A stretch of 64,000 bases of DNA from Bacillota bacterium (GTDB lineage Bacteria > Bacillota > Clostridia > Monoglobales > Firm-18), in the NCBI GenBank assembly GCA_022706765.1, contig JAKJBX010000005.1:50471-114470 (forward strand), in the 5' to 3' direction. How positions within the stretch are numbered: the stretch's first letter is position 1; every line of letters starts with the position of its first letter. This document shows, in pieces, positions 31,898 to 40,569 of the stretch. The notes under the pieces are model-generated. The model was not told the origin of the DNA. It did no database searches and saw only the letters and a program-made list of their open reading frames with translations. A program made the translations under genes and the position numbers.

Positions 31898-33498
31898 TTG
31901 CCAAACCAGTTAGACGGTGGGCTGCTGAAAGCGGCTGTGATCAGCGCGGCGAACCACCTTGCGAATAACAAAAAACCGTTGATGATATGAATGTTTTCCC
32001 CATACCCGACGGCGACACAGGCACCAACATGTCCCTGACGCTGTCCGCCGCCGCCCGTGAGGTTCTGACGAGCGACAGCACGTCTGTCGCGGACATTGCG
32101 GGCATCATTGCCTCCGCCTCACTGCGCGGGGCAAGGGGCAACAGCGGCGTCATTCTTTCTCAGCTGCTGCGGGGCTTTGCCAAAAGCGTTGCGGGCTGCA
32201 AAACCGTGGATGCCGCCGGCATCGCCGCCGCCGCCAAGTCGGCAAGCGACACCGCCTACAAAGCGGTGATGAAGCCCACGGAGGGCACCATCCTGACGGT
32301 CGCCCGCATGGCGGCGGAATACGCCGTGGAGGTTGCCGAAAATCACACCGATCTCGCCGAGTTTGCCGAGGCGGTGCTCGAAAAGGCAAAGGAAGCGCTT
32401 GCCAAAACGCCGGATATGCTGCCCGTTTTGAAGCAGGCGGGGGTCGTCGACGCAGGCGGAAAGGGGCTTGTTGTCATCATTGAGGGCGTTATCGCCGCCA
32501 TCAAGGGCGAGGAAATCGCCGCCGCCGAGCCTGTCGCCGAAACCGTGACAAGGCGCAGCGGACCGATCGACACCGACAATATCAAATTTGTATACTGTAC
32601 CGAGTTCATCATCACCAAAAAATCGCTCAATTACAGCTTGCAGGCGTTCCGTGCGTCCATTGAGCGTATGGGCGACAGTATGCTTGTCATCGAGGATGAC
32701 GGCATCGTCAAGGTACACATACACACCAACCGCCCCGGCTATGTGCTTGAACAGGCGGTCAAGATCGGTGAGCTTTCGGCGCTGAAAATCGACAACATGA
32801 AGCTCCAGCACAGTGAAATTCTTGCCGGCGGCGAGCCGAAAAAGCCCTACGGCATCGTTACCGTCGCCGCAGGCGAGGGTCTTGAACAGATCTTCACCGA
32901 CATCGGCGCGGACATCATCGTCAAGGGCGGTCAGAGCATGAACCCCAGCACCGAGGACATTTTGGAAGCGGTTTCCGCGGTGAACGCCGAGCACATCTTT
33001 GTGCTGCCGAACAATAAAAACATCGTGCTGGCGGCAAATCAAGCCGCGGAGCTGAGCGGAGACGGCGTCACCGTTATCCCCTCGACCACGATCCCTCAGG
33101 GTGTCAGCGCCGTGCTGGCATTTGACCCTGACGCCGGCGCCGAAGCGAACACCGCAGCCATGACCGAGGCGCTCACGCTGGTCAAGACGGGTCAGGTGAC
33201 CTTTGCGGCAAGGGATTCCGATATGGACGGTATGCACATCAAGGAGGGCGACATCATGGGCATGTCGGAGGGCAAGATCGTCCTGCTCGGGACGGACGCC
33301 GCCGACGTTGCCGCAGAGGTCATTGAAAATTTAGCGGATGAACATTCGGCGGTCATCACGGTCTTTTACGGCAGCGACGTTTCCGAAGACGACGCAGAGA
33401 CGCTTGCCGGGCGGCTGCGCACGCTGTACCCCCGCTGCGATATCCTCATCCACAGCGGAGGACAGCCGCTTTACTACTATATCATTTCTGTGGAGTAA
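31898..33498 (+). CDS. FakA/YloV-like DAK2-domain protein, frame interrupted at an A-run
   Basis: Fatty-acid-kinase-type DhaL (DAK2) protein, 533 residues if a -1 shift is made. The first 26 codons start at TTG 31898 (AAGGGAGG, 9 nt) and encode LDGGLLKAAVISAANHLANN, the expected start of the family. The frame then hits TGA. At 31970-31975 there are six A where seven are needed; a -1 slip gives NNKKTVDDMNVFPIPDGDTG, matching the family. The Mg/ATP site PIPDGDTGTNMSLT and SQLLRGFA follow, then a C-terminal DegV-partner domain. An internal ATG at 31987 could give a truncated product lacking helix 1. The cause may be sequencing error, mutation or slippage. Confidence 0.85.
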
Positions 33499-35531
33499 TG
33501 CCTATGCTTTCTCAGGAGATCGGCAGCATCGGCGGCGTCGGCAAGGCGAGGGAAAAGCTGTTTTTCCGCCTTGGTATACGGACTGCCGAGGATATGCTGA
33601 GCTATTATCCCAGGGGCTATGAGGACAGGTCGCACCTGAAAACCATCGCCGAGGCGGCGGACGGCGAGTCCGTCTGCATCAAGGCGACCGCCTGCACGGT
33701 GCTGAGCAGCAGGCGTGTGCGGCGTGGGCTGTCCTACCAAAAGGTGACGGTCACCGACGGCACGGGCGTGGTGTTCATCACATGGTTTAACCACGACTGG
33801 CTCGCCAAGGACTTTGACCTGTCCGCCGAGTACCTGTATTTCGGCAGAGTCGCCGTGAAAAACGGCAGGCTCGAAATGAGCAATCCCGCCATCATCAGGG
33901 AAAACAAAATCGAACCGATTTACCCCCTCACATACGGACTGACACAAAACATCTTCCGCAGGGTGATGGCGGCGTGTATGCGCTATGCCGGCGAGCTTCC
34001 CGAGGCGCTGCCCGACGCACTGCGTGAAAAGCATACGCTTTGCGGCATTGACTATGCCGTCAGGAACATCCACTTTCCCGAAACATTTGAAAAATTTGAA
34101 TACGCCAGACGCCGCCTCGCCTTTGAGGAGCTTTTTATCCTCGGGCTTGGCATCCGCCTGCAAAAGCAAAGGCGTGCCGTGCTGTGCGGTACGCCGCTTT
34201 GCAATGATACGGCGGCGGCTGATTTCACCGGCTCGCTGGGCTTTGCGCTGACGGGCGCGCAGCAGCGTGTGATCGGCGAAATTCTTGCGGATCTCAAAGG
34301 CGTACGGGTGATGAACCGTCTGGTGCAGGGCGACGTCGGCAGCGGCAAGACAGTGGTCGCCGCCGCCGCCATGTACGTTGCGGTCAAAAGCGGCGCACAG
34401 GCGGCGATGATGGCGCCGACCGAGATCCTCGCCGCCCAGCACTACGACTATTTCTCACAAATCTTTGCGCCTTTTGGCGTCAGGACAGTCCTTTTGACGG
34501 GCAGCATGACGGCAAAGCAAAAGCGCGCGGTATGCAGTCAAATTGCAGACGGTGAGGCGGACGTCGTGGTCGGCACGCATGCGCTGATCCAGGACGGCGT
34601 GGCGTTTAAAAACCTCTGCCTTGCGGTGACGGACGAACAGCACCGCTTCGGCGTCAAGCAGCGCGCGGCGCTTGCGGCAAAGGGCTGCGCACCGCATCTT
34701 TTGGTCATGACCGCGACCCCCATCCCCAGGACACTGTCACTGGTGCTATACGGCGACCTCGACGTGTCAATCATCGACGAGCTGCCGCCCGGGCGTCAGC
34801 ACATCGACACCTATGCGGTCGATGAGCCGATGCGGGAGCGCATCAACCTGTTCGCAAAAAAACAGATTGCCGAGGGTCGGCAGGTCTATATCATCTGCCC
34901 GCTGGTCGAGGAGGGCGAGACCTCCGAGTTAAAGGCGGCGACCGACTACGCCGAGCACCTGCGGGCGGGACCGTTCTCAGGGTACCGTGTCGGGTTGATC
35001 CACGGTAAGCTGCGCCCTAAGGAAAAGGACGACATCATGCTGCGCTTTTCACGGGGCGAGATCGACGTGCTGGTCAGCACCACCGTCGTGGAGGTCGGGG
35101 TCAATGTGCCGAACGCCTCGCTGATGATCATCGAAAACGCCGAGCGTTTCGGACTGTCACAGCTTCATCAGCTGCGGGGCAGGGTGGGCAGAGGCGCATG
35201 GAAATCATACTGCATCCTGTTTTGCCAAACAGACGGCGAGATCACGAAAAAACGTATGGACATCATCAGCGGCACAAATGACGGCTTCGTCATCGCAGAA
35301 AAAGACTTGGAGATTCGGGGACCAGGCGAATTCTTCGGCACACGCCAGCACGGGCTGCCCGAGCTGAAGGTCGCCAACCTGTATTCCGACATGCCCCTTG
35401 TCAAAGCCTCGGGCGAGGCGGCGGACGAACTGCTGCGGGGAGACCCGGCGTTAAACGACCCCGACCATGCTGAAATCCGCCGCAGGATCGAAAAAATGTT
35501 TGCCCAAACGGGTGCGTTTGAAATAAATTAG
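33498..35531 (+). CDS. recG: ATP-dependent DNA helicase RecG
   Basis: 677 residues. Remodels stalled replication forks and Holliday junctions. N-terminal wedge/OB region (residues ~1-230, with VTDGTGVVFITWFN), Walker A GDVGSGKTVVAAAAM, motif II DEQHRFG, motif III MTATPIPRTLSL, motif VI-type QLRGRVGRGAWKSYC. The ATG at 33498 overlaps the fakA stop by one base; ATG 33504, six bases on, has the better distance from GGAG. The asp23-fakA-recG order resembles yloU-yloV-...-recG in Bacillus. Confidence 0.96.
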   Translation: MPMLSQEIGSIGGVGKAREKLFFRLGIRTAEDMLSYYPRGYEDRSHLKTIAEAADGESVCIKATACTVLSSRRVRRGLSYQKVTVTDGTGVVFITWFNHDWLAKDFDLSAEYLYFGRVAVKNGRLEMSNPAIIRENKIEPIYPLTYGLTQNIFRRVMAACMRYAGELPEALPDALREKHTLCGIDYAVRNIHFPETFEKFEYARRRLAFEELFILGLGIRLQKQRRAVLCGTPLCNDTAAADFTGSLGFALTGAQQRVIGEILADLKGVRVMNRLVQGDVGSGKTVVAAAAMYVAVKSGAQAAMMAPTEILAAQHYDYFSQIFAPFGVRTVLLTGSMTAKQKRAVCSQIADGEADVVVGTHALIQDGVAFKNLCLAVTDEQHRFGVKQRAALAAKGCAPHLLVMTATPIPRTLSLVLYGDLDVSIIDELPPGRQHIDTYAVDEPMRERINLFAKKQIAEGRQVYIICPLVEEGETSELKAATDYAEHLRAGPFSGYRVGLIHGKLRPKEKDDIMLRFSRGEIDVLVSTTVVEVGVNVPNASLMIIENAERFGLSQLHQLRGRVGRGAWKSYCILFCQTDGEITKKRMDIISGTNDGFVIAEKDLEIRGPGEFFGTRQHGLPELKVANLYSDMPLVKASGEAADELLRGDPALNDPDHAEIRRRIEKMFAQTGAFEIN

Positions 35532-35541
35532 CCATTGGGTA

Positions 35542-35570
35542 TTGCATATTTATACAATGTGTTGTATAAT
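35542..35570 (+). promoter_or_regulatory. argD promoter overlapped by a 20-bp palindrome
   Basis: TTGCAT (35542-35547), 17-nt spacer, TATAAT (35565-35570). The spacer and -10 box contain the dyad TTATACAA-TGTG-TTGTATAA (35550-35569), the expected place for a repressor. It does not look like a standard ARG box. Confidence 0.65.
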
Positions 35571-35656
35571 ATTATCAGAGGTGTGAAGTTTGAAACTTGT
35601 TTCAAACTTCTGCCCCGGTGGTTGCACACAAAATGCGCAAGGAAAAAGGAGGCGCT

Positions 35657-35758
35657 ATGCGCCCGCATTTTGGCGCGGTGACCATTTATACGCCTTATCC
35701 GGCTCATGATAAGTGCGTGTTCAAACTTTCATATGATTTTGTGAGCCGGAAAGGTTAA
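35657..35758 (+). CDS. 33-residue leader ORF upstream of argD
   Basis: ATG 35657 is preceded by AAAAAGGAGG (4 nt spacing) and the frame runs 33 codons to a TAA that overlaps the argD ATG as TAATG. The peptide is MRPHFGAVTIYTPYPAHD... with no Arg run. Its second half is encoded by a palindromic repeat also found at 44790, where the frame is broken, so coding may be incidental. Coupling to argD is possible. The 5' leader upstream has two more hairpins (35586-35611 and around 35632-35672). Confidence 0.35.
   Translation: MRPHFGAVTIYTPYPAHDKCVFKLSYDFVSRKG
35691..35757 (+). repeat. Palindromic leader repeat, copy 1 (argD)
   Basis: CCTTATCCGGCTCA pairs with TGAGCCGGAAAGG around a ~40-nt loop, giving a ~13-bp stem. 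The 3' arm holds the AAAGG that would serve as argD ribosome site. The same sequence with a few changes lies at 44790-44857 in the same position relative to a start codon. Confidence 0.65.
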
Positions 35759-36948
35759 TGGTCATTATTATGAAGCTTGAAAGCATTATTGAAATGGACA
35801 AAAAATACTATATGAACACATTCGGCGAAAGAAATCCCGTCAGCTTTGAAAGAGGCGAGGGGCTTTACCTATATGCAAACGACGGCAAAAAATATGCCGA
35901 TTTGATGGGCGGCATCGCCGTCAACGCACTCGGGCACGCCCATCCCGCCGTGCTCGCAGCCATTCACGACCAGGTCGACAAGGTGCTGCACACGTCAAAC
36001 CTTTACTACAATGCATCGCAGGCGCTGCTTGCCAAGCGGCTGGTGAAGCTGTCCTGTGCCGATAAGGTATTCTTTGCCAACAGTGGCGCCGAGGCGAATG
36101 AGGGCGCCATCAAGCTGGCAAGAATGTATTTTTATAAAAAAGGTGAGGGACACAAAAACGAGATCATCACGGCAAAGAACTCCTTCCACGGGCGCACGCT
36201 CGCAACCGTTGCGGCGACGGGGCAGGAAAAATACCAACAGCCGTACAGACCGTTGACCCCGACCTTCATCCACGTCGAACCAAACGACATTCAGCAGCTT
36301 GCGGACGCCGTGACTGAAAACACCTGTGCGATCATGCTCGAAGTGGTGCAGGGCGAAAGCGGCGTACATCCGCTGACCCATGAATACCTCAAAACGGCAC
36401 GCAGGATTTGTGACGAAAAGGGCATCCTGCTGATATACGACGAGATCCAGACCGGCATGGGCAGGACGGGCGTGATGTTTGGCTATGAGCATTTCTGCAT
36501 TGAGCCGGACATCTTCACGCTGGCAAAGGCGCTCGGCGGCGGCGTGCCGATCGGCGCGGTCTGCGCCAGGGAATTCTGTTGTGCGTTTGAACCCGGCGAC
36601 CACGGCAGCACCTTCGGGGGCAACCACCTTGCCTGCCGTGCTGCGCTTGCCGTGCTGGACGTTTTCGAGAGCGAGGACCTTATCGAAAACAGCCGGGCAA
36701 TGGGACAGTATTTTGTGAATAAAATCGACGACTTAAAGACCGGCAAAATCGTGCAGATACGGGGCAGAGGTCTGATGATCGGCATTGACCTTGCCGTCGA
36801 CGTCAAAGAGGTCGTCAAAAAGCTGTTTGAAAAGGGCTGGCTTTGCGGTAGCGTCGGCTCGGCAACGCTGCGTCTCCTGCCGCCGCTCATCATCACCAAA
36901 CAGGAGATCGATGCATTCATCAGCGCATTAGAGGAGGTTTTGTCATGA
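35758..36948 (+). CDS. argD: Acetylornithine aminotransferase ArgD
   Basis: 396 residues, PLP-dependent class III aminotransferase. FANSGAEANEGAIKLAR, NSFHGRTLATVAATGQ, IYDEIQTGMGRTG with the PLP-contacting Asp, and the Schiff-base Lys in LAKALGGGVPIGA are all present. It makes N-acetylornithine in arginine synthesis; succinyl-diaminopimelate activity is possible in organisms with one copy. ATG 35758 is coupled to the leader ORF; ATG 35770 (MKLESIIEMDKKYY) is an alternative. The argF gene overlaps its end by 4 nt. No other arg genes are in the window. Confidence 0.93.
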   Translation: MVIIMKLESIIEMDKKYYMNTFGERNPVSFERGEGLYLYANDGKKYADLMGGIAVNALGHAHPAVLAAIHDQVDKVLHTSNLYYNASQALLAKRLVKLSCADKVFFANSGAEANEGAIKLARMYFYKKGEGHKNEIITAKNSFHGRTLATVAATGQEKYQQPYRPLTPTFIHVEPNDIQQLADAVTENTCAIMLEVVQGESGVHPLTHEYLKTARRICDEKGILLIYDEIQTGMGRTGVMFGYEHFCIEPDIFTLAKALGGGVPIGAVCAREFCCAFEPGDHGSTFGGNHLACRAALAVLDVFESEDLIENSRAMGQYFVNKIDDLKTGKIVQIRGRGLMIGIDLAVDVKEVVKKLFEKGWLCGSVGSATLRLLPPLIITKQEIDAFISALEEVLS

Positions 36949-37862
36949 AGCACCTGCTTAAAATATCCGACCTGACGGTTGCGGAATTTGAACATCTGAT
37001 GACCCTGACCGAAAAGCTCAAAGGCGAAACCAAGGCGGGCAAAATCCACCATCTGCTCTCGGGCAAGACGCTGGGGATGATTTTCACCAAGTCCTCCACA
37101 CGCACCCGCGTGTCCTTCGAGGTCGGTATGCAGCAGCTGGGCGGCTATCCGTTGTTTTTGAGCTCGGCGGACATCCAGCTCGGCAGGGGCGAGACGATTT
37201 ACGACACCGCGAACGTGTTGTCACGCTATTTAGACGGCATCATGATACGCACCTTTAAGCAAAGCGACGTCGACGACCTGGCGAAATACGGTAGCATCCC
37301 GATCATCAACGGGCTGACGGACGACCATCACCCGTGCCAGGCGCTTGCCGATTTGTTTACGATTTACGAGCACAAGGGCAAGCTGAGCGGCTTAAAGCTC
37401 GCCTATATCGGCGACGGCAACAACGTCGCCCACTCGCTGGCGGAGGCGTGCGCGATCGCGGGCATGCACTTTGCCGTGGCGGCACCCGAGGGATATACCT
37501 GCGACGCGCAAATCATTGAAGCGGCGTCAGAGCGCGCCAGACAGACGGGCGGCAGCGTCACCGTCACCCACGATCCCGTCGAAGCCATATCGGACGCAGA
37601 CGCGGTCTACACCGATACCTGGGTCAGTATGGGACAGGAGCAGGAAAAGGAAGCACGCCTTAAAATCTTTATGCCTTATCAGGTCAACAAGGCGTTGTAT
37701 GCCCACGCCAAGCCGGACGCAGTCTTCCTCCACTGCCTGCCGGCATACAGGGGCTTTGAGATGACTGAGGACATCATTGACGGACCGCTCTCGGTAGTAT
37801 TTGACGAGGCAGAGAACCGGCTGCACGCCCAAAAGGCTGTCCTGGCGACTCTGATGGGCTGA
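36945..37862 (+). CDS. argF: Ornithine carbamoyltransferase ArgF
   Basis: 305 residues. Carbamoyl-phosphate binding motif KSSTRTRVSFE, the DDHHPCQALADL ornithine-site segment and HCLPAYRG near the C-terminus identify the enzyme making citrulline. The ATG overlaps the argD stop (ATGA), so argD and argF form one unit. Anabolic rather than catabolic use is inferred from argD and from the lack of arcA or arcC. Confidence 0.96.
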   Translation: MKHLLKISDLTVAEFEHLMTLTEKLKGETKAGKIHHLLSGKTLGMIFTKSSTRTRVSFEVGMQQLGGYPLFLSSADIQLGRGETIYDTANVLSRYLDGIMIRTFKQSDVDDLAKYGSIPIINGLTDDHHPCQALADLFTIYEHKGKLSGLKLAYIGDGNNVAHSLAEACAIAGMHFAVAAPEGYTCDAQIIEAASERARQTGGSVTVTHDPVEAISDADAVYTDTWVSMGQEQEKEARLKIFMPYQVNKALYAHAKPDAVFLHCLPAYRGFEMTEDIIDGPLSVVFDEAENRLHAQKAVLATLMG

Positions 37863-37894
37863 TTTTGTGCTACCATGAAAGGACTGTTCATATA

Positions 37895-38377
37895 ATGAAG
37901 CAATCGGGTTTTTATGTCAGGCGGGCGGAAACGGCGGATGCCGAAGGCATCGCCGCAATCACACGGGAAGCCTTTATCAAATACGCCGAGCTGGCAAACC
38001 TTCCGACCGTCGACGCACTGGACGAAACCGTCGGCGCTGTAAAAGATGACATCAAAAACAAGTACGTCTATGCGGCGTTTTTGGACGATAAGGTGGTCGG
38101 CAGCCTTAGGATAGAGGTCAACCACACTGAAAAAACAGCATACCTCAGCCGTTTCGGCGTGTCGCTCGATCACCAAAACCTCGGCGTTGGCAAGTCGCTG
38201 ATGAACTTAGTGGACGTGGACATGAGGTCACTGAGTGTAAAGCGGTTGTGTTTACATACTGCGTCTAAGGTCGGCTCACTGATTATTTTCTATTACCGCA
38301 GGGGCTTTTTCATTGAATCCACCTCTGCCGACAAGGGTTATGTCAGGGCATTTCTTGTAAAAGAATATGAAATATAA
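37895..38377 (+). CDS. GNAT-family N-acetyltransferase
   Basis: 160 residues. The fold is shown by YVRRAETADAEGIAAITREAF at the start, KVVGSLRIEV, the acetyl-CoA loop FGVSLDHQNLGVGKSLM and the RRGF segment near the C-terminus. ATG 37895 has AAAGGA 11 nt upstream; GTG 37865 is also in frame. It starts ~30 nt after argF and may be co-transcribed. Substrate unknown; an N-acetylglutamate synthase role in the arginine operon is conceivable but unsupported. Confidence 0.8.
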   Translation: MKQSGFYVRRAETADAEGIAAITREAFIKYAELANLPTVDALDETVGAVKDDIKNKYVYAAFLDDKVVGSLRIEVNHTEKTAYLSRFGVSLDHQNLGVGKSLMNLVDVDMRSLSVKRLCLHTASKVGSLIIFYYRRGFFIESTSADKGYVRAFLVKEYEI

Positions 38378-38390
38378 GGGGGAAATGAGT

Positions 38391-39170
38391 ATGTGGACCA
38401 GAGCGGCACTGAAAGCAAAGGCAAAAACTGTGCTCAAAACTTCTTACTGGAAGGCATTTCTAATCAGCCTGCTGATCGGGGTGGCAGGCGGAAACAACGG
38501 CGGCATCAACTTCAATTTGGGGGGCGGAAACGGAAGCGGCAGCGGCAATTACTACTTTGGAAACGGGACGCAGTTCAGCGAATTCTTTACGTCCGCTGTC
38601 CTTATTATCATTGCCATCGTGGTTTTGGTGATCCTTGTTCTTGTCGCAGGCTTTCGTATTTTTGTCGGCTATCCGCTGGAAGTCGGCGGGCGGCGATTTT
38701 TCGTCGAGTCAGCGGAGGGACACACCGACCTCAACAACATTTCCTTTGCGTTTGGCAAGGAGAAATACGGGAATATCGTCAAGACCATGCTGCTGCGCAG
38801 CGTATACACTTTCCTTTGGACCCTGCTGCTGATCATTCCCGGCATCGTCAAGGGCTTTGCTTACAGCATGGTGCCCTATATCCTTGCGGATAACCCCGGC
38901 ATTGGACAAAAACGCGCCATACAGCTGAGCAATCAGATGACCATGGGGCATAAGTTCAACATCTTTGTGCTGGGGCTGTCGTTTATCGGCTGGTATATCC
39001 TCGGCACTTTGGCGCTGCTGGTCGGCACGCTGTTTGTCCTGCCGTATGATAACGCCACCAGGGCGGAGCTTTACCGGGTGCTGAGAGAGAACGCCATCAT
39101 CAGCGGGCTTTGCACACGTGAGGAGCTTAATTTACAGGAAATCGCACAGGATTTGCCGGATATGTCTTGA
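38391..39170 (+). CDS. DUF975 family membrane protein
   Basis: 259 residues with the family start MWTRAALKAKAKTVLKTSYWKAF, a Gly/Asn-rich loop (LGGGNGSGSGNYYFGN) after helix 1, and five to six membrane helices. The conserved segment PYILADNPGIGQKRAIQLSNQM is present. Function of the family is not established. ATG 38391 has AAGGGGG 8 nt upstream. The stop codon overlaps the -35 box of the LacI promoter. Confidence 0.9.
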   Translation: MWTRAALKAKAKTVLKTSYWKAFLISLLIGVAGGNNGGINFNLGGGNGSGSGNYYFGNGTQFSEFFTSAVLIIIAIVVLVILVLVAGFRIFVGYPLEVGGRRFFVESAEGHTDLNNISFAFGKEKYGNIVKTMLLRSVYTFLWTLLLIIPGIVKGFAYSMVPYILADNPGIGQKRAIQLSNQMTMGHKFNIFVLGLSFIGWYILGTLALLVGTLFVLPYDNATRAELYRVLRENAIISGLCTREELNLQEIAQDLPDMS

Positions 39171-39195
39171 CAACTTCATATAAATGGTGTATGAT
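39167..39195 (+). promoter_or_regulatory. Promoter of the LacI/kdu operon
   Basis: TTGACA (39167-39172) inside the end of the DUF975 gene, 17-nt spacer, TATGAT (39190-39195). A perfect 11-bp hairpin starts at the next base and a second dyad CAAAACGC/GCGTTTTG lies at 39262-39282. Confidence 0.7.
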
Positions 39196-39282
39196 AGGTG
39201 TGACACAAAAGTGTCACACCTGTTTCATTCATTCCTTGGCAAAGGCTTCCGTCAGCGTACCCAAAACGCTTGCAGCGTTTTG
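39196..39282 (+). repeat. Composite two-hairpin repeat, copy 5, at the LacI transcription start
   Basis: First stem AGGTGTGACAC/GTGTCACACCT (39196-39221), then linker with ATTCCTTGGCAAAGGCTTCCG, then CAAAACGC-TTGCA-GCGTTTTG. The linker matches the other copies while both stems have wholly different sequence. Confidence 0.7.
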
Positions 39283-39309
39283 CTTGATGACACATACTCT
39301 TTTTAGGAT

Positions 39310-40314
39310 GTGGATCGTTTGGGCAACCATGTAAATATCGACGAAATCGTCAGCCATTCCGGTGTTTCCCGAAGCACGGTGTTCAGGTTTTTAAGGGGCA
39401 GCAACGTACGTGAGGGCGCAAAGACCGCCATCATCGGCGCTATGCAAAGCCTCGGCTATGCGGATGACCGGCTGGTGGGCAAAAGTACGGGGCTTGAGCT
39501 TGAAATCAGCACGGCGGAATACATGGAAAACTTTTTGGGCTTTACCCAGGCGATCAGCGGCGTCACCGATGCGGCGGACAGGTTCGGCATCCCCGTGCGT
39601 ATTGTCAAGCGCAGCGGCACAGCGCTTCAAAGCGCCTATGACAAGGGTTTTGACCGGTCAAAGGGCGTTATCGTGATAGGCAAAAACCTCAGCGACGAAG
39701 AGGCGGAAGCAAAGCTGCTTGCCGGACATAACATCCCCCACGCCTTCATCAACAGAACCTTTTCTGACCCGGACGTCAGCTTCGTTTCAGTGGATTTGGT
39801 GCGGGCAGGTTACGACATCACACAGTATTTGATTGAAATGGGCTATAAAAACATTGCCATCATCGGCGACATCGGCAGCATGCGTCCCGACCGGGAAAAG
39901 ATACAAGGCTATAAGATGGCAATGATACAAAATGACATTAAAGTGTCAGAAGAGCTTTGCGTCACCGGCGCCAAAAAAGAATCCATCGAGCAGTATCTGA
40001 CGGGCTATTTCAAAAACGGCAAAAAGCCCGACGCTTTCGTGGGCATCTGCGACACCTATGCGATGAAGTTCATCGCCGTCGCCGAACAGCACGGCTACTC
40101 CGTGCCGGAGGATATTGCGGTCGTCGGCATGGACGACGTGGCGTCCGGCGAATTTTTCCGACCGGCGCTGACCACCGTGCATGTGCCGTTTTACGACTTG
40201 GGCTATTTAGCGGTCGACGCCATCGTCAAGCAGTTCCAGCGAGGTGTCAGGACCTCACGTATCCTCGTCCGGCATAAAATCATCAAAAGGCAGTCCAGTG
40301 AAAAAACGACTTAA
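39310..40314 (+). CDS. LacI-family transcriptional regulator of the uronate operon
   Basis: 334 residues. The LacI helix-turn-helix is NIDEIVSHSGVSRSTVFRFL with the hinge region VREGAKTAIIGAMQSLGY, then a periplasmic-binding-like domain with GYDITQYLIEMGYKNIAIIGD and VVGMDDVASGEFFRPALTTV. Start is uncertain: GTG 39310 (2 nt from AGGA) or TTG 39319 (10 nt). It is directly upstream of kduI-kduD-eda-kdgK in the same direction, so it most likely represses them in response to 2-keto-3-deoxygluconate or a related intermediate. Confidence 0.88.
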   Translation: MDRLGNHVNIDEIVSHSGVSRSTVFRFLRGSNVREGAKTAIIGAMQSLGYADDRLVGKSTGLELEISTAEYMENFLGFTQAISGVTDAADRFGIPVRIVKRSGTALQSAYDKGFDRSKGVIVIGKNLSDEEAEAKLLAGHNIPHAFINRTFSDPDVSFVSVDLVRAGYDITQYLIEMGYKNIAIIGDIGSMRPDREKIQGYKMAMIQNDIKVSEELCVTGAKKESIEQYLTGYFKNGKKPDAFVGICDTYAMKFIAVAEQHGYSVPEDIAVVGMDDVASGEFFRPALTTVHVPFYDLGYLAVDAIVKQFQRGVRTSRILVRHKIIKRQSSEKTT

Positions 40315-40401
40315 AGGTAAAATCGTTCAGGGGCGTGAGCATAGACGGATTCACTTCTCAAAGCGGCGGTACTTGCGGTAAAGGAGTACAGTGCGTGGCT
40401 C

Positions 40402-40553
40402 GTAAGCGCAGGCGGATTCACTCCGCAGAAGCGTAAAAAAATAAATAAAAACCATAAGCGTTCGGGTGCGTAAGCATCTTCCCGAACGCCTCATCTCACC
40501 CCGTGAGGGTAAGCGCAGGCGGATTCATTCCGCCGGAGCGTAAAAAAATAAAT
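40402..40553 (+). repeat. 45-bp direct repeat pair upstream of kduI
   Basis: 40402-40446 and 40509-40553 match at about 42 of 45 positions. Each contains GCGGATTCA and ends AGCGTAAAAAAATAAAT; in copy 2 GGCGGA/TCCGCC forms a hairpin. A 9-bp hairpin GCGTTCGGG/CCCGAACGC lies between. A degenerate third copy starts near 40330. The region is the 255-bp leader of kduI and is otherwise non-coding. Confidence 0.6.
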
Positions 40554-40569
40554 TCAGGAGGATAAGGAA

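Noticed and set aside
32119..33237. Long minus-strand frame opposite the fakA-like gene
   Set aside because: It is the GC-rich antisense shadow of a well-supported gene, with no family match.
33477..34442. Long minus-strand frame opposite recG
   Set aside because: Antisense shadow of recG; composition and lack of ribosome site argue against coding.
35580..35757. Known riboswitch before argD
   Set aside because: The hairpins do not match the tetrahydrofolate, glycine, guanidine, SAM or T-box consensus that I can recall. Kept as an unclassified leader.
40402..40553. CRISPR array
   Set aside because: Only two direct repeats of 45 bp with one 62-bp interval, each able to fold, and no cas genes anywhere in the window.
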